Shown here: positions 50,801 through 63,085 of the stretch, piece by piece
How positions within the stretch are numbered: position 1 is the stretch's first letter
Layout of the letters: each line of letters starts with the position of its first letter
Source: Aphis gossypii
Lineage: Eukaryota > Arthropoda > Insecta > Hemiptera > Aphididae
Reading direction: 5' to 3'
Assembly (NCBI RefSeq): GCF_020184175.1
Contig: NC_065533.1
Location: forward strand, 17,444,695 to 17,508,694
DNA: 64,000 nt
Notes under the pieces: model-generated
Seen by the model: the letters and a program-made list of their open reading frames with translations, nothing else
Database searches by the model: none
What the model was told of the DNA's origin: nothing
Position numbers and translations under genes: made by a program

Positions 50801-51740
50801 GAATTAATTTGCTTATAGAACCATCGCAATCATCGGATACTATTTAGTATTTACAATTCATTGGTATTTATCACAATTAGGCATTGGATTAAATTAGTTG
50901 GTAAATTGTTAAATATTTTTAGGTAGCTCCGGTAAATTACTATAGTAAATAATTTAAATTAGCAGGTTATTGCATCAGAAAAGTATACAGAAAATAATAT
51001 AAGTACATATTATAATATCAGTAGGTAGCTGATTATAAAATAAGATATTTTAATTTTAAAAAAGAATTGTTAAAAAATAAAAATGTATTCGATTATTTTT
51101 TTATCATTTAATTATTAACAATAATGAAGTACCTATAAATATATATATTAGTACATGTAATCATTATACATAGAATTATATAAACACGAATAAGACGTTG
51201 AAAATTTAATATGTTTATTATTTGTTTAATAGTAACATTGGTTATATAGTTTACTTTATAGTTTACTATGTATAATCAATGGTACCTAATGATGAACAGA
51301 TTTATCAAAAATAAATGTATAATTAATGCTTTCATTTTATTAAATATTTGTTTATTGATATACAAACAATAGTAAGACAAGAAGTAGCATACTACTACAA
51401 GAAGAGGTCCACTCTTTTTATAGCCGATTCTTTTAATAGTTCATTATCTCGAATTTTATTGTTTTATTTACAAAACAACGTGATTTTTAAATACCTAACT
51501 AAATTTTTTACAAATTGTTATCGTTATAAATCAAATAGTACGCTGAGCATAATTTTAATTAATATTGGATAATTTTTGTTCGACTCTATTAACAATTATT
51601 AATGAGTGAAAAATAAACAAGTAACACTACCAAGCCCATATGTACAAGGGGGTCCGTAACCTCCCCTCCACTATTACCAAAACCATATACATTGTGTTTT
51701 TCAGTTTTTGATCGATTATATTAAATATTTAATAATCTTA
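47801..51740. other. AT-rich DNA with repeat fragments
   Basis: A plus-strand frame at 48800-49057 lies in sequence resembling a dispersed repeat (CTCGAAAACTACTGGACAAA near 48.82 kb; TTCACTCCGCTCAGAAT near 48.98 kb) and is not called as a gene. A segment ending GTAAAAATAAATAAATAAAT near 50.37-50.39 kb looks like a retroposon tail. No exon is supported. Confidence 0.4.
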
Positions 51741-51749
51741 TTTGTAAGA

Positions 51750-52013
51750 CCGGGGCTATACACGGCGTATTCCGCGCTGTTTTCCGTCACCGGTATTCAA
51801 TATAGCCCATCCTAATTAAAAACAATGTAAAATAAGGAGTTTGCGTTTCTATTACTACGGCGTTCACCCGCCAAAACGCAAGGCGGCCGGTGTTTTCCGC
51901 TACGGATGAAAACGAGGCGCATTCGTATTATACATTAGTCGTGTACAGCTATTATACTCCAATATAAACCAATACATTTTTGATTTGACGGAAAACGCTG
52001 TGTATAGCCCCGA
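51750..52013. mobile_element. GC-rich MITE with imperfect terminal inverted repeats
   Basis: The left end CCGGGGCTATACACGGCGTA (51750 on, 25 bases) matches the reverse complement of 51989-52013 at 22 of 25 positions. The interior is much richer in GC than its surroundings, has no ORF, and repeats part of the end (GCTGTTTTCCGTCA) just inside the left arm. The target duplication is unclear. A non-autonomous DNA transposon is the likely identity. Confidence 0.7.
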
Positions 52014-52399
52014 CCTAACAATGCATAACATAATGATACACCACTATTAAAGACTAAAGTGTTATCGTCACATTTAATTAATACTATATTTACTTATTAT
52101 TAATAAATCTAATTTATCAAATTGTTTAACCCACCCTCACCCCATATTATGAAATCCTGCTCACGGGCCCTTATACTTCTAATACTTATCATTGTTTCTC
52201 AATAATATTGTAATAAAATATAAATATTAAAACCGTGTCTTATGGTACACTTATTATAGTATTATGTTTATGATAATAATTTAAAAAACTATACAATTTT
52301 GGTTATTACATTTTTAGATACTGAATGAAATTATGAATGTATTGATTTTATAATGATATGTGTGTGTACAGCATAATTTGTCTAAATGATGCTTCAGTT
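52014..52399. other. AT-rich DNA between two repeats
   Basis: No coding signal. A CTCACCCCAT/GGGCCCTT patch near 52.14-52.17 kb may belong to a larger host repeat, matching a GGGGGTCCGTAACC patch left of the MITE near 51.65 kb. Confidence 0.35.
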
Positions 52400-53330
52400 T
52401 CAAACTTCAGGGGTGGTTTTCGATGGCAAAGTGAATATTCTTGGTGTAGTCAAAAGTAAGAATTTTCCAACAGTTTTTGAAAAATCGGGAAAAAAAACGT
52501 GACGGATAAACGGGAATTTTAATGCAAAACCAGTTTTCAAAAAAAAGTCAATTTTTTTATATTGTTGTAACTCAAAATCTAATAACTGTATAGTGTAGGT
52601 ATATACTTGAAATTTTCACCAAATTTTTATATTAGCGTTATCTACACACGGTTAAATCTTCAAATTATTATTTTTTTTTTAGCTATTTATAGACAACTGA
52701 AATTTTTAATTTTTTTTTAAGTATTTTTTTTTTTGAAATGTAGATAAGTACAATTTTTTTGGAAAACTTGGAAAATTAATACAAGATTTTTTATGAGTCA
52801 TTTTTATAGTAGTTAAAAAAAATAAAAAATCGTTAGTAAGCGTTTAAAGTTCAAATTTTTACGAAATCTGTCAAAATTGCAAAAATTTACAAGTATAATT
52901 TTATAGTTGAAAATTCATAAAAATGTTTGTATTTATATTTAAAGTTAAAACTTTTAACACTAAGTTTTCAATAAGTTTCCCTTCAAACAGCTAGTGTTAT
53001 AGAGAAATTGTGAAGCGGACAAAGCATCATTATAGGAAAATTTTTTATGAATATCTGAATTCTAAATTTTTACGAAATCACGTACCTAACGTTAACAATT
53101 TATATTTTATACCCTCAAACAATTTTAAATATTTGTTGTTATTCAAAAAGTTTATTTCGTAGATACTTGAAAATTTCACCAATTATTTAGGTTGGTATTT
53201 TTTTTACATAATTTAATTTTCAAAATATTTCACTTATTTTAAGACTATTTATAGGCATTTGAAATATTAGTTTTTGTTTAGTTTTTTTATAATAAATATC
53301 GATAAAATTGTTTTGGCTAAGTCAAACTAC
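52400..53330. repeat. dispersed aphid-type AT-rich repeat
   Basis: The segment contains phrases such as ATACTTGAAATTTTCACCAA, then GCGTTATCTACACACGGTTA, and AGCTATTTATAGACAACTG. Degenerate copies follow about 550 bases later (GATACTTGAAAATTTCACCA; GACTATTTATAGGCATTTG). The internal repetition shows a tandem or duplicated structure. I know sequence of this type as abundant in aphid genomes. It has no ORF. The transposon class is not assigned. Confidence 0.6.
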
Positions 53331-54509
53331 TTCCCTCAGTTTACGCTATGGTCAAATCGATGATACAATTTTACACGTGTAAAGTGTAATAAACAATAAA
53401 TATAAACAATATCTATTTTTAATGAAATCTCAACTACTCGACTAATTAACATTATTTGAATGTAATATGATTTATTGTTTTCTGTATACAATAATTACGT
53501 TAATAAAAATAATAATAATTAAATATTTTTTAAGCTTCCAAATAAAGAATTATATATTACTTCCACTTCCCCTTGTGGTTAAGCGAAATGTATAGCAATC
53601 TGAGCACAGCCCACCTAATATTATAATATTTTATAATAATTTATTAATATTCAATTAATCTACTGTTATTATTATTGTTTTTTAGATAAATTAGGTCAAT
53701 GATAGTTTGCAGACAGAACAATACTGGTAATTATTATTTATATGTAATAATATTAGTTAATACAATGTAGATCTACAAAAAATAATGTTGATAATGAAAA
53801 ACATTTTATTTTAATTACCAATACATTTTATTATTTCCTATCTCGATAAATATATATCCAAGTGGTTTACGCATAATAAACTAAATACGAACGTGTTATG
53901 TTTAAAGTCTACATATTATACCTATACATTGTATAGTATGCAAGTAGTAAGTACTTATTGCTACGACCTACGTAAATATTTATAATTCTATATTATTTCG
54001 ATACACTTTTTTAATATATACCTATGTATATATGAGTTTAAATATTATAATTTATGGCATTAATCTCTTGGGACAATTTATGGTCGTCAGATAATTTAGG
54101 GTTCTGCTATGTATAATATATTTTATCAACGAGTTATTAACTATTGAAACTAGCTGTTAAAAAGGTATAATATTTCACCGAAATGATGTTCTAAACTATA
54201 TGGCTAATAATAATATCATATTATTATTATATAATATAAAAAAGAAACTACACTACAATAGTATATTATACAACAGTATTTTTTTCGTGTATAATTTTGA
54301 AGGTTACACGTTTTCATAGATAAAACTGTTTAACTATCGAATACTTATGTTTTTTTTAATCAATTATTATGAAAATACTTCACTATCATTTTTATTATCA
54401 AGTGTTCGCAGACCCGCAGTACTGTATAGTAAAACGTATTATTTGTATTTACCTACTTATTTATATTTATACTGAATAGGCACAATAATACAAGCTAGTA
54501 GCTATTAGT
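53331..54509. other. AT-rich noncoding DNA
   Basis: No supported feature. A small acceptor/donor pair around 53.68-53.73 kb encloses only stop-containing frames. Confidence 0.4.
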
Positions 54510-54588
54510 AAATGGTAAATGGTAATTAGTATATAATTATATTCGGGTTGCGTGAACTTGAGTTCTCAGTTTTTACCATTTACCATTT
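54510..54588. repeat. perfect 16-bp inverted repeat
   Basis: AAATGGTAAATGGTAA at 54510-54525 is matched by its exact reverse complement at 54573-54588. The arms themselves contain a tandem AAATGGT duplication, and the spacer is 47 bases. It is a hairpin of unknown role, possibly a foldback relic. Confidence 0.6.
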
Positions 54589-54865
54589 TCACCAACAGTT
54601 TTATTATAATATTTACCTATATATAAATAGGTATTTCGTAAATATAAATATTTCACATATTATCTATAATGTGTCACGTAATATTAAGTTTTAAATTTTA
54701 ATAATTGTTTTTTATTAAATATACTATATTTTAATATTTATGAAAACCGTTATAAAATGTAACGGTTTGTTGAGAAATCAATAATATAAAATGTACACTT
54801 TGAGGTAGGTAACAGTTAACGGACGACAAAAAAATCACATCCCACCAGGAATTCTGAATGCATTG

Positions 54866-54894
54866 TATATAAACGCGCGAATTTATAATACAGT
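54866..54894 (+). promoter_or_regulatory. candidate TATA plus initiator promoter
   Basis: TATATAAA at 54866-54873 is followed about 26 bases later by ACAGTC, close to an arthropod initiator. Between them lies an unusual ACGCGCG. The first ATG downstream (54926) opens only 15 codons (MLYAYSEPISTNCRT). If real, it would drive a noncoding or very small transcript. Confidence 0.25.
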
Positions 54895-56124
54895 CTTTAC
54901 AAATCTTTGAAAGTATTGTGTTAGAATGTTATATGCTTATTCAGAACCAATATCAACTAACTGCAGGACGTGAAACAAGATATATCCTGAAATAAATCAT
55001 TAAAAGTAATGAATAGTTTTAATTTTAAATAATATGGTAGTATGATTTACTTAAAATTTAAATTAATAATTTATTCAAATTTCTAAAAATATAATAACAA
55101 TTATAATAAGGAAAATTTTAAGAACCATATATTATATTTTAAAAACTATCTGACAAAGAAATAAAAATTGTATCAAAATATTAAATTGAAAAAAATAAGT
55201 TGAAAATGTCAAATGTCTGCTAATAAATGCTTATCTAGTCGTTAAATTTATGTCTGTTGAACTTTTATGTGTTAACTGTTTAATTTTCCAGTATCAATTT
55301 GCTGTACAAAATGTTGTTATTTTAAAAAAATAAATGTTTCTATAAAAATAAATTACAGATCAGTGATGATTTGAGGGGTCCATATAGACAATTTAATATA
55401 TAATATTATATGAACATTTAAAACAACATAATTTAAAAAAATTTTATTTATACTAAAGAAATTTATTATATATAATTATTCTAATTTCATTTTCAGGGTG
55501 CCTAATACAGTAGTACCTTCACGTTGCTGATAAATATTATACAGGGCCTAAGTGGCGTATTCAAACTGTATTCAACAGAATAACATTATGGATATTCATG
55601 GGCTGGACCCTTGTTCGTACGGGTTCCTCATATTTGAGTCATATATATCAAAAGCAGGACGGAAAATGATTCAATCTAATAATTAGAGGAATTATGTACT
55701 TACCTATCATATTGTGTGCATCGATAATAATTAGGTATATAATAATAATAATGTTTATAATTACATTTCTATCACGTAGGACGTAGGTATTCGTATATTG
55801 ATACCTATTCATAATCATATCATCTATAATAGTTAATATTACAAATAATACAAATGAATAATGATTAATGACTACCTAATTATTTTTCAACAAGAACAAT
55901 AGCTAAGAAAAGCTGTACAACCAATTTATAGTAGGTACTAGGTAGTATTTATAAATTGTTTTATTCATCTTTGCAGTTTGCATATTATTTTCTAACTTTC
56001 TAAGAGTTCTATTTCAATACGAATAGGCATTTTGCTTAAAATAAAGATATTTAGATAAAATTTTGAATTTTCACTTTGTTTGATTAATTCTTAATTTGTA
56101 GGTACTTACAACCTACCTACCTAC
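54895..56124. other. AT-rich DNA with one GC-richer patch
   Basis: An acceptor-like TTTCATTTTCAG| near 55.497 kb is followed by a patch of more mixed composition to about 55.69 kb (GGGCCTAAGTGGCG; CATGGGCTGGACCCTTG). All frames stop early; the longest gives VPNTVVPSRC. It could be the start of a terminal exon or a transposon fragment. Confidence 0.35.
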
Positions 56125-56651
56125 TTAAGGGGCCCGATGCCAGATTTTCATATTTTCCACAATTTTATAAAATTTGAAAATTAAATTTTTGTATGCAATT
56201 TTAGTTACCACCTTAATTATAATACTTTTCCACTAATTTACAACCCGATACCTATTTAAGAGGGGTTGATAGGGTGTATTGTATCGAAAAAAATGATTTC
56301 ACGGGAGTAATTCTCAGGCCTTGTAAGAATTATCGTATTTTGGTAACTATGTTTTTATTTGAAAGAAGAAGACTTCTTACAGGCCATATCGAACTCCGAT
56401 TTTGATTTTATTCAAAATAATAGTAAAATATAATTTTTAGAAAATTGATTAAAATTGTATTATTTTTGAAGACAGATTATTAAGTTTGAGATTAAAATAT
56501 TGAAAAACGGAGATCCATGCGGCCTGTAGAATATTACCTTCTATTTGTTAAAAAAAAAATTATGAAATTTGGTTGACTCTACAAAACAGGAACCCTATTC
56601 CCGTAGAGCATATTTTTGTGTAAAAAATCGCATTGGCACCGACAGCCTTAA
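56125..56651. mobile_element. TTAA-flanked MITE
   Basis: TTAA at 56125-56128 and 56648-56651 flanks a 519-base element. Its ends are inverted and imperfect: GGGGCCCGATGCCA on the left and GGCTGTCGGTGCCA on the right, read inward. The interior has no ORF. TTAA target sites are the hallmark of piggyBac-type transposition, so a non-autonomous piggyBac-like element is the likely class. The left arm has diverged more, so it is probably not young. Confidence 0.65.
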
Positions 56652-58369
56652 ATGTTATATTAATTAACTTAAAATATTTATTAAATTACGAAAATATTGC
56701 CAATTGCCCTACTAAGTAAATGATTTTATTAAGCCCATTGCAATAATTGTAGACTTGGGCTTTTTAAATCTTACTTTGAGAAATTAAATACTCTCTATTA
56801 TAGTCTATAGGTATACTAAATGGTCGTACAAGGTATGAACAGTGAACACTAATTTAGGCCCTGCATTGTTCTTTTATGCGAATGGGATTTTACAACAATT
56901 AAACGATTTAGATACTTTTTTTTTACAAGTTACCTATTATATTAGTTACCATTAATATTGATTATCATTATTTTTTCTTTTATAAAATAATATAATGTAG
57001 GTACGTTCTTGTGTCATTCTAAATTTCAACTGATAAGACATAGAGCAACAGTGCAACACTAAGTTAGTGATAACAAATTAAACAACATTCCGAATGCTTT
57101 CAATAAAATTTTTTTCATGTATTAATATCTAAATTATTTTATTTAAAAATCGAAACAATGGATTCGTCACTTTGAAAATAAAGAACTTACATAAAACGGT
57201 AAGTTGTTAGATAAATATATTTTATTAGGCCATTTATACAGGCACCAAATTATTATTATGAAAAACTCGTTCATCAATTCACAGATTAAAATTAAAATTA
57301 AGTACCTGGTATATAACTTTCAGCTTATTAAATTAAATATCTCTATATTTATTGCTCTGACTTCATAAGCATGTCATACACATGCACAATCTAACAAGAC
57401 ATGACGTGTCAATGTGATATTGATAATGTTGAGGTTTCCTTTAATAAGTTTTATCCCGTTAATTATTAAATTATTTTTTGTACTCACAATAAAATAATAA
57501 TAATAATTTTTAAAATTCAAAACTTCTTATCCTCACTTGGTTTTAAATTTATGTATTAAGCTTGTGTTCAACCTTTAGGCTGCGAAAAAGAGCTAAGACA
57601 TACCCAAGTCCAAAATTTAGATATTAGGTACTAACGTTATATTGTTATTTGTTTTCAAAGAACGTATTCTAAATTATAAACTATAAGTTTATATAATGTA
57701 TCACATATCCTGGGCCTCCACGCGAGAATACTCAGTGAGGCCCAGTATTCTTATCTTGAGAAATAAATGAATAATAATAACAATATACTAATTTCTTAAT
57801 TAGTACTTGTCTTACTCCAAGTATCATCTTGATGTTTTCTATTAAAAAATGTTCTGAATACTGTTACATATACTCAAAATCATTGTCAGCTTTAATTAGT
57901 TATATAGAAAAGATATTGCTGTTCTCAGATGTCAGAAGGTATGTAGTACTGATTGTAAAATATAATATATTACCATAAATATTCAAGGATATATTCCAAT
58001 TGGATAATATGTTTTGTCTATCATCATAAGTTTATGATCTTTTCTTATTTATTATTCTACAAAGTTTTCAAATATATTATTTGAGAATGTTATTACTGAT
58101 CATTAATATTTCTTACCTATATAAAATCGTATTTATCATTTTAATCTACTGAAAACAGTTTATCTTATAACTCATCTACTTCTTCAAAAATTAATAATTA
58201 TGTATCACAGGTATGCCCTAGTTAGGTTAGGTGAACGATTAACATTTCCAGTATGTTTTAAAAGTGATACATTGCAAAAATATGCATATCTAGTTATTTG
58301 AATATTTAATTTTGGATAAATAATATTATAAACTATTTCACTAAATTAACATTATTATTAATTTATTTC
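56652..58369. other. AT-rich DNA, contains a retroposon-like hairpin
   Basis: No coding signal. It contains the hairpin at 57710-57745, followed by an A/T tail, which may be the 3' end of a non-LTR element. Confidence 0.4.
57710..57745 (+). repeat. hairpin with A/T-rich tail (possible non-LTR 3' end)
   Basis: CTGGGCCTC at 57710-57718 pairs perfectly with GAGGCCCAG at 57737-57745 across an 18-base loop. It is followed by TATTCTTATCTTGAGAAATA and (AAT)n. A GC-rich stem-loop just before a simple-repeat tail is typical of 3' ends of several non-LTR retrotransposons and their SINE partners. The class is inferred. Confidence 0.4.
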
Positions 58370-58568
58370 TGGGTCACCTGTGGTTGAGTGTGTGTAAACT
58401 AATGTTCTAGTGTGCGCGGTTCCAGGTTTGATTCTAAAGTAGTCACAAGGACTCTGGAGTAAGTCGGCCTGTAATTACTGACCTCCCACCCACCCACCAA
58501 AAGTTGTCTAGTTAACCAAGAACCATCCTCAATATCTTTTGTGAAATACCACCAGTCTCCCAAAAAAA
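58370..58568 (+). mobile_element. tRNA-derived SINE
   Basis: A GC-richer 200-base unit starts GGGTCACCTGTGGTTGAGTG, resembling a tRNA 5' end with the A-box (TGGTTGAGTGTG). The B-box-like GGTTTGATTCT follows at the right distance, after GCGGTTCCA. A tRNA-unrelated body comes next (ACTCTGGAGTAAGTCGGCC; CCCACCCACCC). It ends in CCAGTCTCCCAAAAAAA, an A tail. This box spacing and body fit a SINE transcribed by RNA polymerase III. Confidence 0.65.
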
Positions 58569-58981
58569 TACTATGTCGTTGAGAAGAGTATGTAAAACCG
58601 TTGATATATTATTTTTAATTTATTACTATTTATGTTGTTTTGATTATTGTAGTTGTATAATTTTATTTTATTAATTCTGATTTCAAATTTATAGATAGAC
58701 AAACAATGTTGGACATGAATGTAACTTGTGTTATTTATAATTCTGGATGACAAGTGGAAAATAATTACAACACAAAATCTGTAAGCAAAACCCTTCAAAC
58801 GTGTTACCAAATTAAATCATGCATAATATCTTAATTATAAAGGTCAGTAAACAATTATGTTTGATATTTTATTAATTAATAAAAATTTTTGTCATTACAA
58901 AAGAGTTTATAAAAGTTGATATTTGAATAGTTTTATAAAGATCATAAATTAATAAAGTAATGGAAGTTTTCTTATTTACAG
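58569..58981. other. AT-rich DNA after the SINE
   Basis: A minus-strand ATG frame at 58571-58810 is Ile/Asn/Tyr-rich AT sequence and is not called. Confidence 0.4.
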
Positions 58982-59174
58982 GTACTTGTCAATCGCAGAT
59001 ACTATAGAATTTTCTAGCAGAAAACTACTTTTATATTTTAGCATAATATATAAAATCGTCATTCAAAGCCAGTATTCAACTTACAAGTATACACTATACA
59101 GCACCAAATGTATATTGATGTTTTTTTCATCGATAATAATAAGTAAAAGTGAGAAAGTTAATGTTAATAGTTGA
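58982..59174 (+). CDS. possible terminal exon, plus strand
   Basis: A good acceptor, TTTTCTTATTTACAG|, is followed by one spare base and 63 open codons to TGA (phase 2 entry). The chain begins YLSIADTIEFSSRKLLLYFS and is Ile/Ser/Tyr-rich, partly hydrophobic, with no recognised motif. No internal donor is apparent, so it would be a last exon. An open frame of this length in AT-rich DNA can occur by chance. Confidence 0.25.
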
Positions 59175-60918
59175 TGAGGTTAAGATTAGCTAAGTGAACA
59201 CAAGGTTGTTAAATTAGAAGTTCATAGTTAACAAAAATAAAATTAACTTGCTACGTTAAGAGTTAATATAGAAAAAATATGAACTTTATTATTTAAAAAA
59301 CCTTGTTTTACTTTTTTAATTGGTACATGGAACATAATATTATAAAGAATATTTTGTGACTATGCATAATATTATTTTGTCCAAAAACAAGATTGTCAAA
59401 TTGATTATTTGTACACAAGATAATATTATGCAGGGCATAATAATTAACGTATTAACTTCACTTAAACATTGTACCTAACTAATTAATACCTTCAAAGTAA
59501 TAAGTTATTAAAAATACCAATGATTAGTATATTAAAATGATGTGTTATAAACTACAGCTTAAAAGCTAATAAACAAAAGAAATTAGTTGCCAAGGCCCAA
59601 GAGCATACTGAAAAGGTATAAATATTGAAGTGTTCTTAAAATTGTGTACTTTGGTACCTACTTTTTTTAACATTCTGATAATGATGATCTGAGGTCATCA
59701 AGCTGAAAGGTACCTCTTATTGTGCATACACTTTAATATTATAAATTAAAACTAAGGGTAAAAATATCCTAGAAACAAACATCCAATTTTAAAATTTTAG
59801 AAAAACATTTTAAAATGTCTTTAAACTCAAATAATATAATATAAAATTGCAAGCATACAAATATATAAATATATTTTTTAATAAAAGATACACAAATTTT
59901 GGGAGTTGATTTTATTCATCTATTTATATGTTCAGTACTTTTGTATCCTCACAGGACAAATTCTCTTCCAAATCTCTTATGCGGCTGATTTGGACTTTTT
60001 ATTTTTGTTGAAAGTTATAGGCAGTAATAAAAATAATAAAATATGCAACATTAAAATACAGCAGACAAATCTAAAATCTTACAGTATGAACTGGGTACCA
60101 TTGAATTATCACAAATAAAAAAATAAAATAAAGTATAAATTAAAATATTATTATGAAAAATATTCTAAAATTTTTTAAATGCCATTGCTAAGTTTATTAG
60201 GAAATAATTTATGTTATTGAATTATTTCACAAAAATAAAATAAAATTTTTCATTTATAAAAATGTTTTTCTATATTATTACAAAGATTGTACTTAAACTA
60301 CCAATTCAAGTTCTTGAATTATTTTACATTTTATTTCATATAATTTGACTAATGATTAATGTTTGTGAAGTATATTTTGTGATATTATTGCTATTGAATA
60401 TTTATTTATTTTAAGTACTATTAGTAATACAGTGTATCTATTTTGAATTAATTTTATGAACTAACTTTATAATTAAATATTTGAGTTAATCATTTAATAG
60501 TATTGAAAAATAAAATGTTTATAAACTTGGATATTTTGGCTTAAATATTTGATCAATTATCATTTTTAGTCAAATTAATTGTATTAATGATTAATAATGA
60601 TTTTACTTTAAATTTTTTTGACTAATATAATAAAATATTTAATGCTTACATAAGTACACATTATAATAAAATAACAAAAATAAAATAAAACAGAACAATG
60701 TTTGTGTTTTTGAAAATAATTTAAATTATCTCGTCAGAGGTGGAAATCTTGATATTTTGTTAATGTTAATTATTTTTGCTTAAAACCTTTAAATATTTAA
60801 ATAAGTATTTACCAACTTTATAGTTATTTTTATAGTTTAAAATTTTTACAAATATAAGTACACATAAATATAAATGTATAAATTAATTAACTTAAAAAAT
60901 CAATCTTATTAAAATTTA
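59175..60918. other. AT-rich DNA
   Basis: The plus frame at 59906-60118 is not supported by splice sites or composition. No other feature seen. Confidence 0.4.
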
Positions 60919-61082
60919 TTAGATGGCCATTTTATAAGAAAAGAGAAACCAGTACTATGCAAAACCTGTGGTAAATCTTTAATAGAAAAACATTATATTA
61001 TATACTGCTAAAACTAAAAAAACCCATAGAAATTCCAGAAAACCTATATGAAGCTCCAAACCTACAAGAAAAAATCAAATAA
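60919..61082 (+). pseudogene. 3' end of a non-LTR retrotransposon (LINE) ORF2, broken
   Basis: One frame reads LDGHFIRKEKPVLCKTCGKS and then LIEKHYIIYC. This matches the C-terminal pattern of jockey/I-type elements downstream of RNase H, where a GH..I.K..P.C..CG..L...H....C cysteine/histidine motif follows the enzyme domain. A stop codon follows at 61009. The tail continues in another frame (LKLKKPIEIPENLYEAP, then NLQEKIK and stop), so there is at least one frameshift. The upstream frame is closed by TAA at 60910-60912. It is a short dead fragment without the reverse transcriptase. Confidence 0.65.
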
Positions 61083-61995
61083 AAGCTATGTACCATGAAC
61101 AAAAAATTAGTAATTATTATAAAATTTGTTAATACTAAAAAAATATGTATTGTAATGTATTATTATACATTAAAAAAGTGAAAATAATGAACCTTACTTT
61201 GTTGTAATATATTAAATTATTAAAACTGTGGATAGTTAAAATATAAATATTTAAAAATAAAAAAAAAATATAATGATTCAGGATTACAAATGATGATAAA
61301 TATTTTTTGAATAGCTACAACAAATTTTCAAGAATAAACTATTATAAATATACAACATTTTTTTTTTTTTTGATTTTAAAATTATTATCATTATTTTTTA
61401 ATTTAAAAAAAACGTAATAATAGCAGTATTTAAAAATTCTAACAATTTACTGAAAGTGACAATGCTGCAATTCTTGTTTAGTTAAATGTTTTTTTCTTTT
61501 ATCTTGAATTCTATACTCTCAATTTTATATTAAATCAGAATTTACATAAATTTAGTCACCATATTATATTATTATGTAATTATGTTAAATTATTTGTGCT
61601 TAACATTCTATAATTAATTTTCGCACCAAATTATAATGTGTACTAATTTATATTATTTTTATTTTCATTGCGTTTATTTATTTTAAGGATAAAAATAGTG
61701 TTGTGTTTCTAAATAATCTTATCATTAATTATCAATATTGTACCCAGTGTATTTATTATATCTAAATACAAAACAATTTATATATTAATATATCATTTCA
61801 TTAAAATAATTACTACTAAGTGTATACAGTATATTATATACTAATAAACAATCTTTTATATTTTACAAAAACTAATTATTTATAGCTTAACAGTATTTTG
61901 TATTTGAATTTATTTTAAAATTATTATCTATTACCTTTAGTTATAATTAAAGCACTCATAATCATGTAAAAATTAACTTGGATATTTTATTTCAG
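61083..61995. other. AT-rich DNA
   Basis: Poly-A and poly-T runs near 61.26 and 61.36 kb. No supported feature. Confidence 0.4.
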
Positions 61996-62091
61996 GTTTT
62001 GAACAGTGTAAAATCCATTTATATTCTAACAATATTTAGTTATCTTAAATCAAATTTGACTAAGAAGAAGGTGCTCCACAACTTAACATAA
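61996..62091 (+). CDS. possible terminal exon with nearby polyA signal, plus strand
   Basis: A strong acceptor, ATATTTTATTTCAG|, is followed in phase 0 by 31 open codons to TAA (VLNSVKSIYILTIFSYL then KSNLTKKKVLHNLT). Another phase gives a 13-codon end (FEQCKIHLYSNNI). An AATAAA lies about 90 bases beyond the stop, consistent with a last exon. No upstream partner exon is identified and the peptide is not recognised. Confidence 0.25.
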   Translation, partial: VLNSVKSIYILTIFSYLKSNLTKKKVLHNLT

Positions 62092-62178
62092 TTATTGATA
62101 ACTATGATTTAGAAGTTGGATACAAAAGCTACTTCCTGATATCTACTGAAAATCAGCCATTACAGTTTATGCCAATTT

Positions 62179-62184
62179 AATAAA
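62179..62184 (+). terminator. polyadenylation signal AATAAA
   Basis: AATAAA within an A-run, about 90 bases after the stop codon of the possible terminal exon at 61996-62091. Confidence 0.25.
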
Positions 62185-63085
62185 AAAAAAAGTTTACTTT
62201 AGTTAATTTTAGTAATAAACATTAATCTTATATTTCCTGAACATTTTTATTCTAAAATAATGTACATTTTATTTCTTTAAAAACTATATAAATAGTATAA
62301 AAATTATTTATAGTTTTATTAATAACAATTCTTCATAATAGTTATAGAGCATTACTAACAATTATTATTTATTTATGTTTTAATTAAAATGTGCAATTAA
62401 ACTTCTTATTTAATATTATTTTTATTGTGTAATAATAGTAATAATATAATTTAAGGTTAATCTGAATTATTATATTATTTATTTTTAAATATTAATTTTA
62501 ATATCATCATTTATAGCTACTAAACTGTGGTATGATATGTGGGTAATTATTAAAATTGATATTTTCCATGTTGGGAAAAATAAAAAATAAATCATCTTAA
62601 TTTACTAACTGCAAATAAGTAAACTATCATTGCATTACCTACTATATTTATATTACTTTTTTTATTTTTTCTAAAATCAACAGTGAACATAAAATATTAG
62701 TATAATGTTTATATAATATGTTATCTGTACAATACTATACTATTTGATTTTATATCAAAATATTAATAATAATCTTTACTAAATACCAGACATTTAAATC
62801 AGAACCATAGAATTTCAAATAAGTATACTTATTCAGTAACACATATGAAATATAGAAATTTTTAAACAATACTTAAATACTTATCCACAAAAAAATAAAA
62901 TTATAATGAGAAAATAAATTAATGATAAAATAAATCTTGGTGCTGCCAATGAAATGTGTATTATCCAAATTGTGTTTCAGATTTAGTTATTCTGAAAAAA
63001 AATAGCTAAATAAGTAATGCCTATTATAAGTTATTAAAATTAATTATTTATAATATTAATGATTATATTTCTATATTATTAGATA
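62185..63085. other. AT-rich DNA
   Basis: No feature supported. Confidence 0.4.
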
